Of a stretch of DNA of 8,434 nt, positions 1 through 5,766 are shown in pieces. The position numbers and the translations under genes were made by a program. Below the pieces are notes generated by a model. It searched no databases. It saw only the letters and a list, made by a program, of their open reading frames with translations, and was not told the origin of the DNA. Location: positions 1 through 8,434 of the forward strand of contig JAPLTZ010000125.1 in the NCBI GenBank assembly GCA_026397895.1. The letters are read 5' to 3'. The first letter of the stretch is position 1; each line of letters starts with the position of its first letter. Source of the DNA: Verrucomicrobiota bacterium. GTDB lineage: Bacteria; Verrucomicrobiota; Verrucomicrobiia; Limisphaerales; JAFMIX01.

Positions 1-431
1 CCGTCTTCCTTCTTGTGGCCGATGGCTTCAGGGTCGAGGCCGAGTTCCTCGTGCGAGCACATCATGCCGTGCGATTCCACGCTGCGGATCTTGCCGACCT
101 TGATGGTGAACGGCTCTTTGTCGCCGGGCTTCAACGGCAACGACGCGCCGGGCAGGATGAGCGGCACTTTGTCGCCCGCCTTGAAATTCTGCGCGCCGCA
201 GACAATCTGGCGTTCGCCCGTGCCGTCGTTCACGCGGCAAACGGAGAGTTTGTCGGCGTTGGGATGCTTGTCGCGCGTGATGACCTGCGCCACGACGATG
301 CCGTCGAACGCGGCGGCGATTTTCTGCACGCCCTCGACTTCGAGGCCGAGCATGGTGAGCCGCTCGGTCAATTCCTCGGGCGACCAGTTGAAATCAACGT
401 ATTGTTTGAGCCAGTTAAGGGTGACTTTCAT
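1..431 (-). CDS. pheT: Phenylalanyl-tRNA synthetase beta subunit, N-terminal part (runs off the window)
   Basis: PheT is the beta chain of the alpha2-beta2 enzyme that charges tRNA-Phe in the cytoplasm. The first 143 residues are visible, starting at the ATG at 431; the gene continues beyond base 1. It opens with MKVTLNWLKQYVDFNWSPEE, the typical PheT start. The EMAP/OB-fold tRNA-binding domain follows from about residue 40, with the recognisable HPNADKLSVCRV and QIVCGAQNF segments and then SVESHGMMCSHEELGL. The family is usually about 800 residues long, so most of the protein, including the B3/B4 editing region, lies outside the window. The start is 6 nt after the stop of the upstream AT-rich gene and has no clear Shine-Dalgarno sequence, which suggests translational coupling, formerly to pheS and now to the inserted gene. 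Identification is very secure. Confidence 0.96.
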   Translation of the reverse strand, partial: MKVTLNWLKQYVDFNWSPEELTERLTMLGLEVEGVQKIAAAFDGIVVAQVITRDKHPNADKLSVCRVNDGTGERQIVCGAQNFKAGDKVPLILPGASLPLKPGDKEPFTIKVGKIRSVESHGMMCSHEELGLDPEAIGHKKED

Positions 432-436
432 GGAAA

Positions 437-444
437 ATTATTTC
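437..444. repeat. 8-bp direct repeat, copy next to pheT
   Basis: The plus-strand sequence attatttc occurs here and again at 1411-1418, in the same orientation. The two copies bracket the AT-rich gene between the pheS remnant and pheT. The match is exactly 8 bp, because the bases on both sides differ. It could be a target-site duplication or a microhomology used during insertion. In such AT-rich sequence a chance match is possible. Confidence 0.5.
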
Positions 445-1412
445 GCCAATATCGAATTAAAAACTCTCAACGCATCAAAATGTTTATCTATGTCAGCTTT
501 TATGCCGACAAATTTCTTGGACGCCTCGTCATCTTCTTTTCCACGATGGAGAACTTCGCTCAAATCATCGTATGCTTTTCTTAATGATGGAAAATCACTA
601 GGAAAACCTTTGGGCAGTGTTTTTGCGTAAAGTTCAGCAAGTTCATCGCCTCTCGGGCTTCCTCTTTTCTTAATTGCTTCAATTTCCGAGCTGGGAATTA
701 CCTGATAAAAATGTTGTTCGATTAAAGTTCGCAGATACATCGCTGCTGCTAAACCGAAATTCGCTTGGCTTACAACAACTGCGTTTCTATAAAATTTGCG
801 CTGCTCTTTTGGAATAAAATCAGGGACTGAAACTTCTGGAAATTGACTTCTTCCAACTAAAGTTAATTTCAAATTTTCACGTTTAACTAAAAAGACTAAA
901 GGCTCTTCTTTGCAGTTCTGACACTGATACGGAAAAGAGAAAACCTGCATCAAAGAACCGTTTTGTTGAACGTCGAAAGACAAAACCCCATAACGCCACC
1001 CTATAAAACCAGAATTATGAGGTTGGATTGAGCCCTTACACTGTTTGCTTCCACAGGAGACTCTGACGGAAGGCAGCGGTATGGGTGGTAATTCAACAGA
1101 GCCTATGGGTGGCGCGCCTGGCGGTGGATTTGATTCTGTGTAAAAAAACCAATCCGAACAAAGGAGCCTATCTCGCTCTTGAGAGAGTTTTTCAGTGCGC
1201 CTCTTCAAAATTGCAGCGCTATCTTGACTGCCAGGCTCGCCTCGAAAAAGTTCTCGTTTATATCCTCCAAGGATATGATTAACCGTCTCGTCGAATTCCT
1301 TCTCAACAATTTCAACACTTTGATAGAGATGCTTTGTTTCTAAAAGCTGTTGAAGAGCCGATGAAACTCTCTGGCTGATTACACTTTCTAAATTGGAAGC
1401 GAAGTTCGGCAT
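438..1412 (-). CDS. Protein of unknown function with Cys-pair (possible zinc-ribbon) region and DUF4145-like C-terminus
   Basis: The 324-residue product is not a protein I recognise with confidence. Residues 1-90 look helical and charged. Residues 92-115 are Pro-rich. Two Cys pairs, C120/C125 and C164/C167, could bind one zinc. Residues 205-320 are helical and carry a pattern like DUF4145 (about 215-235, AAMYLRTLIEQHF; then a TLPKGFP segment; then SLRKAYDDLSEVLHRG). DUF4145 domains occur alone or fused to restriction and other defence proteins, but no function can be assigned here. The gene is strikingly AT-rich by eye compared with its GC-rich neighbours, which suggests acquisition by transfer. 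Its ATG lies 4 nt after the stop of the pheS remnant, without a Shine-Dalgarno sequence, and its TAA is 6 nt before pheT, so it sits exactly in the pheS-pheT junction. It is open throughout and probably expressed with pheT. The gene itself is secure; the domain assignment is tentative. Confidence 0.7.
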   Translation of the reverse strand: MPNFASNLESVISQRVSSALQQLLETKHLYQSVEIVEKEFDETVNHILGGYKRELFRGEPGSQDSAAILKRRTEKLSQERDRLLCSDWFFYTESNPPPGAPPIGSVELPPIPLPSVRVSCGSKQCKGSIQPHNSGFIGWRYGVLSFDVQQNGSLMQVFSFPYQCQNCKEEPLVFLVKRENLKLTLVGRSQFPEVSVPDFIPKEQRKFYRNAVVVSQANFGLAAAMYLRTLIEQHFYQVIPSSEIEAIKKRGSPRGDELAELYAKTLPKGFPSDFPSLRKAYDDLSEVLHRGKEDDEASKKFVGIKADIDKHFDALRVFNSILAK

Positions 1413-1418
1413 TATTTC
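1411..1418. repeat. 8-bp direct repeat, copy next to the pheS remnant
   Basis: This is the second copy of attatttc. It overlaps the stop codon of the pheS remnant and the ATG of the AT-rich gene. Removing one copy together with the intervening 966 bp would leave the pheS stop and the pheT start about 11 nt apart, a normal spacing for a pheST operon. Confidence 0.5.
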
Positions 1419-1497
1419 AAAATTGTTTCAAGAACCGCACGTCGTTTTCGTAGAAGAGGCGGATGTCGCTGATGCCGTAGCGGAGCATGTTTTTCAT
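1417..1497 (-). pseudogene. pheS: C-terminal remnant of phenylalanyl-tRNA synthetase alpha subunit
   Basis: This 26-codon open frame encodes MKN followed by MLRYGISDIRLFYENDV and ending in FLKQF. That is the conserved extreme C-terminus of bacterial PheS (compare E. coli, which ends in ENDLRFLKQFK). The stop lies upstream of pheT in the normal pheS-to-pheT order. The rest of PheS, roughly 300 residues with the catalytic motifs, is absent. In-frame codons upstream of the ATG fall inside vapC and do not resemble PheS. The ATG overlaps the vapC stop (ATGA), so the fragment could be translated by coupling, and it may in turn couple to the next gene 4 nt downstream. A cell needs PheS, so an intact copy must exist elsewhere unless this junction is an assembly artefact. 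The identification is strong despite the short length because the match is dense and the position beside pheT is exactly right. Confidence 0.85.
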
Positions 1498-1880
1498 TTC
1501 GCGCCTTTCTTCTTGGCGATGTATTTCACGTCATCCAGCCCTTCAAAGTCGTCGTCCTGCGTCCACAGCGTCGCCTCGCGGGTGCGGGCGGTGGCATAGA
1601 CAATCGAATCCGCCATCGGCAGCTTGGCTTGCAGGCTCAGGCGCGCGGCGTAGATGGCGAGCTTGGAATCCAAGTCCACCACTTCGCCGAGTTGCATGTG
1701 GGCAATGGCCTTCAACGCCTGCGTTTCGCCGCGCTCGCGGGAAACCCACTTGAACACTTCATATACGGCCATTGCGGGAACGATCAACTCGTCCACCTTC
1801 TCGACGGCCCCGGCGAAAAAGCCGGAGTTCGGGCCGGCGGTGAAATACTCGATCCACCCGGATGAATCCACGACGTTCAC
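1494..1880 (-). CDS. vapC: VapC-type PIN-domain ribonuclease toxin
   Basis: This 128-residue protein is a single PIN domain, the Mg-dependent RNase fold of VapC toxins, which typically cleave tRNA or rRNA when released from their antitoxin. The acidic active site is complete: D5 in VVDSSGWIEYF, E41 in VYEVFKW, D91 in MADSIVYATA, and D109/D111 in TQDDDF. The length is normal for VapC. The start is GTG at 1880, and its GTGA overlaps the stop of the antitoxin gene by 4 nt, the usual coupled arrangement. The stop overlaps the ATG of the pheS remnant. Base composition is GC-rich like the core genes and unlike the AT-rich gene downstream. The family assignment is firm. The RNA target cannot be read from the sequence. 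Confidence 0.93.
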   Translation of the reverse strand: MNVVDSSGWIEYFTAGPNSGFFAGAVEKVDELIVPAMAVYEVFKWVSRERGETQALKAIAHMQLGEVVDLDSKLAIYAARLSLQAKLPMADSIVYATARTREATLWTQDDDFEGLDDVKYIAKKKGAK

Positions 1881-2083
1881 AGGCGGTCAGGTTCGCGTTC
1901 AAAGTCGCGGTTCATGCCCTTCAAAAAGCCGCGCATCTCCTTCATCGGCTTCATGGGCACAATCTCAATCCGCCCGCCGAGCGCGAAGACTTGCAGCTTC
2001 TGGCCGGCTTTGAGTTTCAGGAAATCCCGCACCGGCTGCGGAATGACCACTTGAAATTTCGGCGATAGGGTGACGGTATTCAT
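1877..2083 (-). CDS. vapB: SpoVT/AbrB-type antitoxin (VapB)
   Basis: This 68-residue protein begins with MNTVTLSPKFQVVIPQPVRD and continues with FLKLKAGQKLQVFALGGRIEIVP, a standard swapped-hairpin AbrB/MazE-type DNA-binding domain over residues 1-47. The remaining 20 residues, rich in Met, Lys and Arg, would be the segment that wraps the toxin. It overlaps vapC by 4 nt. Such antitoxins neutralise VapC by direct binding and, with it, repress their own promoter. No convincing Shine-Dalgarno sequence precedes the ATG. The stop of a 31-codon small ORF lies 7 nt upstream, so translation could be coupled to that ORF. Confidence 0.91.
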   Translation of the reverse strand: MNTVTLSPKFQVVIPQPVRDFLKLKAGQKLQVFALGGRIEIVPMKPMKEMRGFLKGMNRDFEREPDRL

Positions 2084-2110
2084 ATCGTTATCAATTCGGT
2101 ATGACGGTAT
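2071..2110. promoter_or_regulatory. Direct repeat at the vapB start, possible autoregulatory operator
   Basis: The 9-mer TGACGGTAT occurs on the plus strand at 2071-2079 and 2102-2110, one copy just inside vapB and one just upstream. Spacing of 31 bp, about three helical turns, would suit binding of two AbrB-type dimers on one face of DNA, as expected for VapBC autoregulation. No promoter hexamers stand out, and the role is inferred from position only. Confidence 0.25.
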
Positions 2111-2186
2111 GCTGTTCGATGGCCTGTGTCAACCACCCAGCGTTCTCGCAGCAGAGGCAGATGTCGTTGTTGCCGTTGCAGAGCAT
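2091..2186 (-). CDS. Small Cys-rich ORF (31 aa) with a strong ribosome binding site
   Basis: An ATG at 2186 opens a 31-codon frame starting MLCNGNNDICLCCENAGW and ending TVIPN. It is preceded by GGAGG with a 6-nt gap to the ATG, the best Shine-Dalgarno sequence seen in the window. This sequence overlaps the TAG stop of ispG, so the ORF looks translationally coupled to ispG. Four Cys lie within the first 13 residues (C3, C10, C12, C13). The CLCCENAGW segment loosely resembles a half zinc-ribbon or DnaJ-type CxxCxGxG motif. The stop is 7 nt before vapB. I do not recognise a family. It may be a genuine microprotein, a leader peptide for vapBC, or a chance frame. The ribosome binding site and its placement favour translation. 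Confidence 0.5.
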   Translation of the reverse strand: MLCNGNNDICLCCENAGWLTQAIEQHTVIPN

Positions 2187-2196
2187 GGCTTTCCTC

Positions 2197-3960
2197 CTAT
2201 TCCGGTTCGACCCACTTGTTGTGTTCCTTGATGAGGTCCACGAGGCGTTCCACCGCGTCGGCTTCGGGGATGTTGAACTTGATGGCCTGTTTGCCGACGT
2301 AGAGATTGATCTTGCCGGGCGCGCCGCCCACATAGCCAAAGTCCGCGTCGGCCATCTCGCCGGGGCCATTCACGATGCAGCCCATGATGGCGATCTTCAC
2401 GCCCTTGAGATGCTCCGTGCGCGTCTTGATGCGCGCGGTCACAGTCTGGAGATTGAACAGTGTCCGTCCGCAACTCGGGCACGCGACGTAATCCGTCTTG
2501 AAGCTGCGGCAGCCCGCCGCCTGCAAAATATTGTAGGCGAGCCGCAGCGATTGTCCGCCGCCGGCCTCGCCGCGCACGAGAATGGCATCGCCAATGCCAT
2601 CCGCCAGCAGCGCGCCGATGACGACGGAGGCGCGGAGCAAGGCAATCTTGGGTTCGAGCGGGACGGATTCAAAGCTGATGGCGTCCTTGAGCAGAATCGG
2701 ATTGTTGCGCCCCAGCCGCTTCAGCTTCGCCGCGAGCAGGCGGAATGCAGTGATGGCCGGCAGCTTCACGCCGTCCTTCACGGTGACGAGTTGGGTGTCG
2801 CAGTTAATGGCGAAGTCCTGCGTCGGGTCCAACTCGGCGACGTTGAGGTCTTCATAAACGGCCTCCGGCTTCACGTCGTCCTTGGGGCGGATCTTGGGCG
2901 CGACCTTGTCCCACGTCGCGCGGGTGACGACGACGCGGATGAGCTGTTCGCCGCCGCATTTGATGCTGTCGTTGAGCGGAATCTCCGGCGTGCTGCGCCG
3001 CTCGAAGTGGAACGGGTCAAAGGGAAATTCGGAATGCGGAATGCGGAATGCGGAATTGGAAAGCGTCGGAATCTGCGCCAGCAGATCGCGGCAGACTTCG
3101 ATCTCGCGCGGGCTGTCTTCGGTGAGCGAGACGCGCAGCGTGTCGCCGAGGCCGTCGCACAGCAGCGAGCCGATGCCGATGGCGGACTTGATGCGGCCAT
3201 CCTCGCCTTCGCCGGCTTCGGTCACGCCGAGGTGGATGGGGTAGTTCCAGTCCGGGCCGAGTTTGTTCAGCCGCGCGACGAGCAGGCGGTAGCACTCGAT
3301 CATCACCTTGGGGTTGGACGACTTCATCGAGAACTTGAAGTTGTGGAAGTCGTGCCGGCGGGCGATGTGGGCGAACTCCAGCGCGCTCTCGATCATGCCG
3401 AGCGGCGAGTCGCCGAAGCGGTTCATGATGCGGTCGGAGAGCGAGCCGTGGTTCGTGCCGATGCGCAGGGCGCGCTGGAGGCGCTTGCATTCGAGCACGA
3501 GCGGCGTGAATTTTTCCTCGATGCGCTTCAGCTCTTCCTCGTATTGCGCGTCGGTGTATTCCTTGATGGCGAATTTCTTGGTGTCGGCGTAGTTGCCGGG
3601 GTTCACGCGGATGACTTCCACCCACTTCACGGCTTCCATCGCGGCCTCGGGCTTGAAATGGATGTCGGCGACGATGGGCACGGTGCAGCCGCGCTGGCGG
3701 AGTTCGGCGACGATGACCTGCAAATTCGCCGCGTCCTTCACGGTCGGCGCGGTGATGCGCACGAGCTGGCAACCGACGGCGACGAGGTCGAGCGTCTGCT
3801 GCACGCTGGCGGCGGTGTCCATCGTGTCGCAGGTGATCATGGACTGCGCGACGACGGGATGATCGCCGCCGATGATGACGCCGCCGCGCGCGGGGTCGCC
3901 GATGACGACTTCGCGGGTTTTGCGGCGGTGATGAAGGAACGGGGATTCGCAGTATTTCAT
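2197..3960 (-). CDS. ispG: 4-hydroxy-3-methylbut-2-enyl diphosphate synthase, long form with insert domain
   Basis: IspG (GcpE) is the [4Fe-4S] enzyme of the MEP isoprenoid pathway that converts MEcPP to HMBPP. At 587 residues this is the long, three-domain form known from chlamydiae, Bacteroidetes and plant plastids, not the roughly 370-residue E. coli form. The N-terminal TIM barrel covers about 15-300 (VVIGDPARGGVIIGG, PIVADIHF, IRVNPGN, GTNHGSLSDR, LGVTEAGEGEDGRIKSAIGIG). The insert domain covers about 315-480. The C-terminal cluster domain carries C494 and C497 (ACPSCGRT), C528 (MGCIVNGPGE) and the fourth ligand E535. The ATG overlaps the rseP stop (ATGA), so the two are coupled. Clusters combining dxr, rseP and ispG are common in bacteria; dxr is missing here. 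Unusually, a 7-nt tandem repeat is translated at residues 301-312, between barrel and insert domain. All key residues are intact, so the enzyme should be active. Confidence 0.97.
   Translation of the reverse strand: MKYCESPFLHHRRKTREVVIGDPARGGVIIGGDHPVVAQSMITCDTMDTAASVQQTLDLVAVGCQLVRITAPTVKDAANLQVIVAELRQRGCTVPIVADIHFKPEAAMEAVKWVEVIRVNPGNYADTKKFAIKEYTDAQYEEELKRIEEKFTPLVLECKRLQRALRIGTNHGSLSDRIMNRFGDSPLGMIESALEFAHIARRHDFHNFKFSMKSSNPKVMIECYRLLVARLNKLGPDWNYPIHLGVTEAGEGEDGRIKSAIGIGSLLCDGLGDTLRVSLTEDSPREIEVCRDLLAQIPTLSNSAFRIPHSEFPFDPFHFERRSTPEIPLNDSIKCGGEQLIRVVVTRATWDKVAPKIRPKDDVKPEAVYEDLNVAELDPTQDFAINCDTQLVTVKDGVKLPAITAFRLLAAKLKRLGRNNPILLKDAISFESVPLEPKIALLRASVVIGALLADGIGDAILVRGEAGGGQSLRLAYNILQAAGCRSFKTDYVACPSCGRTLFNLQTVTARIKTRTEHLKGVKIAIMGCIVNGPGEMADADFGYVGGAPGKINLYVGKQAIKFNIPEADAVERLVDLIKEHNKWVEPE
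3025..3058. repeat. 7-nt tandem repeat (GGAATGC, about four units) inside ispG
   Basis: Plus-strand units GGAATGC run at 3031-3037, 3038-3044 and 3045-3051, followed by a degenerate GGAATTG at 3052-3058 and preceded by AAATTC. The ends (AAATTC and GAATT) give partial dyad symmetry. On the ispG strand the repeat reads in frame as SNSAFRIPHSEF. I recall very similar GGAATGC-type repeats scattered in Verrucomicrobiota and Planctomycetota genomes, usually between genes; that is recollection, not a search result. Confidence 0.85.
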
Positions 3961-5168
3961 GGCTGGGCCGGCACGACCACCGGAGCGGGCGGATTGGTCT
4001 CCGGCTGCTCGATGGTCATTTCGCGTTTGAACATGGACTTGAAAAGCGGGATGCGCTTGAGGTCGAAGAACGTGACGTAAAGCATGAAGGAGATGAGCAG
4101 CACCGCGAAGACGGTGGTGGTGTATTCAATAAATTTCACGCTCAGCGGTTTGCCGCGAAGTTTTTCCAGAATCGCCATGCAGATGTGCCCGCCGTCGAGG
4201 ACGGGCAGCGGCAGGAGGTTGAGGATGGCGAGGTTGATGTTCAGCAGCACGAGGAAGCTCAACGCCAGCCGGTAATCGGCATTCACCTGCGCGCCGAGCA
4301 TGGCGAAGATGCCGACCGGGCCGGACAAATCCTTCGCGCCGACGCCGGTCTGCTTGGAGTGCAGCAACGCGGCGAATGTGTTCACCGTCTTGTCCCAGAC
4401 ATCCTTGACCTGCGCCCACGGCGTCGGGCCGGGCCGCTGCACCTGATAAACGACCTTTTCGCTGCCGCCGATTTGCGCGCCGATAAGGCCCTTGCCGGTG
4501 CCGGGGTTCAGCTTGGGCGTGATGGCGAGCGTGAGTTTCTGTTCGCCGCGCTTGACGATGATTTCCGTGGCCACGTTGGCGCGCGCCTGCACGAGCTTGA
4601 TGAACTGCTCGCGGCCGGCAACGGGGATTTTGGCGAAGGAAACAATGGTATCCTCCACCTGCAAGCCGGCGGCCTGCGCGGCGCTGTCGGCCTTGACCTC
4701 CTTGATGACCGGATGGTCGCGCGGGTCGAGGTTCAACACCTTCAAACCGAACGCCTCGTTGACGACAGTGGTGAGCTGGTAGGTGGTGTGCACTCCCGCC
4801 CGCGCAATGACGACGGGGAGAATGTTGGTGCGCGCGAGGATGGTCGTCTCCTGCACGTCTTCCCAGGATTTGATGGGCCGGTCGGCGACGCGCACGACGA
4901 CATCGCCTTCCTGAATGCCCAGCTTCGCCTCGGGCGAACCCGGCTCGACGTAGCCGATGATGGGCGGGTTCACCGGCACGGGCAAACCGACGAAATAGAT
5001 GATCGTGGCGATGGCGAACGCGCCGACCACATTCATGAACGGCCCGGCGAACGCGACGAGGATTTTCGACAGCGGCGTGATCGGCGAGAATCGCTTTTGC
5101 CCTCGATGGATTCCGCCGTGACCATCTGCGGCAGCTTCACGTAGCCGCCGGCGGGAATCCAGCGCCAC
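3957..5168 (-). CDS. rseP: Site-2 metalloprotease RseP, C-terminal part in a shifted frame
   Basis: This frame encodes the rest of the RIP metalloprotease whose start lies at 5353. Recognisable RseP sequence begins at about residue 25 of this frame (near 5096) with RFSPITPLSKILVAFAGPFMN. The first 24 codons, from the ATG at 5168, are out-of-frame reading of the N-terminal part. A membrane segment (about 36-60) is followed by two PDZ domains: IIGYVEPGSPEAKLGIQEGD onward, and PVIKEVKADSAAQAAGLQVED onward. The conserved LSGPVGIF stretch comes next, then NLLPLPVLDGGH with the third zinc ligand D325, and a final membrane segment (about 352-372). The tail is Pro-rich. RseP cleaves anti-sigma factors or other single-pass proteins within the inner membrane. 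Without the HEFGH half, this fragment could not be catalytic. The stop overlaps the ispG ATG. Confidence 0.93.
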   Translation of the reverse strand: MALDSRRRLREAAADGHGGIHRGQKRFSPITPLSKILVAFAGPFMNVVGAFAIATIIYFVGLPVPVNPPIIGYVEPGSPEAKLGIQEGDVVVRVADRPIKSWEDVQETTILARTNILPVVIARAGVHTTYQLTTVVNEAFGLKVLNLDPRDHPVIKEVKADSAAQAAGLQVEDTIVSFAKIPVAGREQFIKLVQARANVATEIIVKRGEQKLTLAITPKLNPGTGKGLIGAQIGGSEKVVYQVQRPGPTPWAQVKDVWDKTVNTFAALLHSKQTGVGAKDLSGPVGIFAMLGAQVNADYRLALSFLVLLNINLAILNLLPLPVLDGGHICMAILEKLRGKPLSVKFIEYTTTVFAVLLISFMLYVTFFDLKRIPLFKSMFKREMTIEQPETNPPAPVVVPAQP

Positions 5169-5353
5169 GCGTAATCAATGCCGTCCTTCGTCCAGCCGAA
5201 AATTTTCGGCCCGAACCCGATGGCGAAACCCTCCACCTTCAGCCCGCGCCGCCGCGCCATCCAGAAGTGGCCGAACTCGTGGATGAATACCGCCGTGCCG
5301 AACAAAAACACGACCGCCGCGACGACATACAGAAAATTCAAGATTTGCATCAT
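5033..5353 (-). CDS. rseP: Site-2 metalloprotease RseP, N-terminal part ending in a frameshift
   Basis: From the ATG at 5353 this frame encodes a hydrophobic first membrane helix (about 4-24) with the zinc-binding motif HEFGH at 25-29. The typical RseP continuation RRRGLKVEGFAIGFGPKIFGW and WRWIPAGGYVKLPQMVTAESIEGK follows. After codon AAA at 5098-5096 the homology stops. The frame then runs into an Arg/Ser-rich tail characteristic of wrong-frame GC-rich reading and ends at 5033. Homology resumes in the -1 frame at the same spot. About ten residues of the usual loop between EGK and the SPxxPLSKI segment also seem short, so the lesion may be a small deletion rather than one lost base. Explanations are a real inactivating mutation, a sequencing or assembly error, or recoding; no canonical slippery heptamer is present. 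A second ATG lies at 5350. Confidence 0.9.
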   Translation of the reverse strand: MMQILNFLYVVAAVVFLFGTAVFIHEFGHFWMARRRGLKVEGFAIGFGPKIFGWTKDGIDYAWRWIPAGGYVKLPQMVTAESIEGKSDSRRSRRCRKSSSRSPGRS

Positions 5354-5389
5354 GGGTGATTTTACTTCCGCAACCGAATGAAAAGCCTA

Positions 5390-5410
5390 GCCAGCATTCC
5401 GTCCGCTGGC
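5390..5410 (-). terminator. Hairpin between fkbp and rseP, weak terminator or promoter-region dyad
   Basis: GCCAGC and GCTGGC form a perfect 6-bp stem with a 9-nt loop in the 71-nt gap between the FKBP stop and the rseP start. The minus strand continues TAGGCTTTTC, a weak U-tract. The same stretch can be read as a promoter for rseP: TTGCCA, 17 nt, TAGGCT, though the -10 match is poor. The two readings cannot be separated from sequence alone. Confidence 0.3.
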
Positions 5411-5424
5411 AATGCGGGAACGGC

Positions 5425-5757
5425 TCACGCCACGCCCAGCAACTCCACTTCGAACACCAGCGTGGCGTTCGGCGGAATCGCGCCGGGATAGCCGTCGCGC
5501 CCGTAGGCCAGCTCCGGCGGAATGGTGAGCCGCACTTTGTCACCGATTTTCATCTGCGCTACGCCGATGTCCCAGCCGGCGATGACTTGTCCCTCGCCCA
5601 AGACGAACGTGAACGGCTCGTCGCGGTCCACCGAGCTGTCGAATTTTTTGCCGTCGGTGAATGTGCCGGTGTAATGCACCGTCACCATCCCGCCTTTTTT
5701 CGGAGTCGCGCCGTTGCCGGCAACCAGTTTCTCGATCTGCAATTCGGTTTTTGCCAT
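5425..5757 (-). CDS. FKBP-type peptidyl-prolyl cis-trans isomerase, single domain
   Basis: This 110-residue protein is one FKBP domain with no signal peptide, membrane segment or extra domain, so it should be cytoplasmic. It accelerates cis-trans isomerisation of X-Pro bonds. The sequence is close to the FKBP12 pattern throughout: VHYTGTFTDGKKFDSS, PFTFVLGEGQVIAGWDIGV, LTIPPELAYG, GAIPPNATLVFEVELL. The FK506-pocket positions visible are Y29, F39, D40, F50, V58, I59, W62 and Y85. No collinear partner dictates a specific substrate. It lies between ldcA and rseP on the same strand, with gaps of 54 and 71 nt. The ATG lacks a good Shine-Dalgarno sequence. A GC-rich set of inverted repeats lies just upstream. 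Confidence 0.95.
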   Translation of the reverse strand: MAKTELQIEKLVAGNGATPKKGGMVTVHYTGTFTDGKKFDSSVDRDEPFTFVLGEGQVIAGWDIGVAQMKIGDKVRLTIPPELAYGRDGYPGAIPPNATLVFEVELLGVA

Positions 5758-5766
5758 GCGGCAGTG

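Noticed and set aside
15..630. Plus-strand frames over pheT and the AT-rich gene
   Set aside because: They cross a sharp change in base composition without any protein feature and are opposed by the clear PheT N-terminus.
2084..2196. The ispG-vapB gap as a classic promoter and terminator region
   Set aside because: No convincing -35/-10 pair or hairpin with a T-tract was found. Most of the stretch is taken up by the 31-codon frame with a strong ribosome binding site.
2101..4080. A 659-codon open frame on the plus strand
   Set aside because: It is antisense to ispG and the end of rseP. Its product is a low-complexity mix of Ala, Asp, Val, Gly and Arg with no motif, whereas the minus-strand frame has complete IspG catalytic motifs. 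Long antisense frames are common in GC-rich genes.
5091..5100. Programmed -1 frameshifting in rseP
   Set aside because: The zero-frame bases around the shift are GGC AAA AGC, which do not form a standard slippery heptamer, and no clear downstream stem-loop was found. A mutation, deletion or sequence error is more likely.
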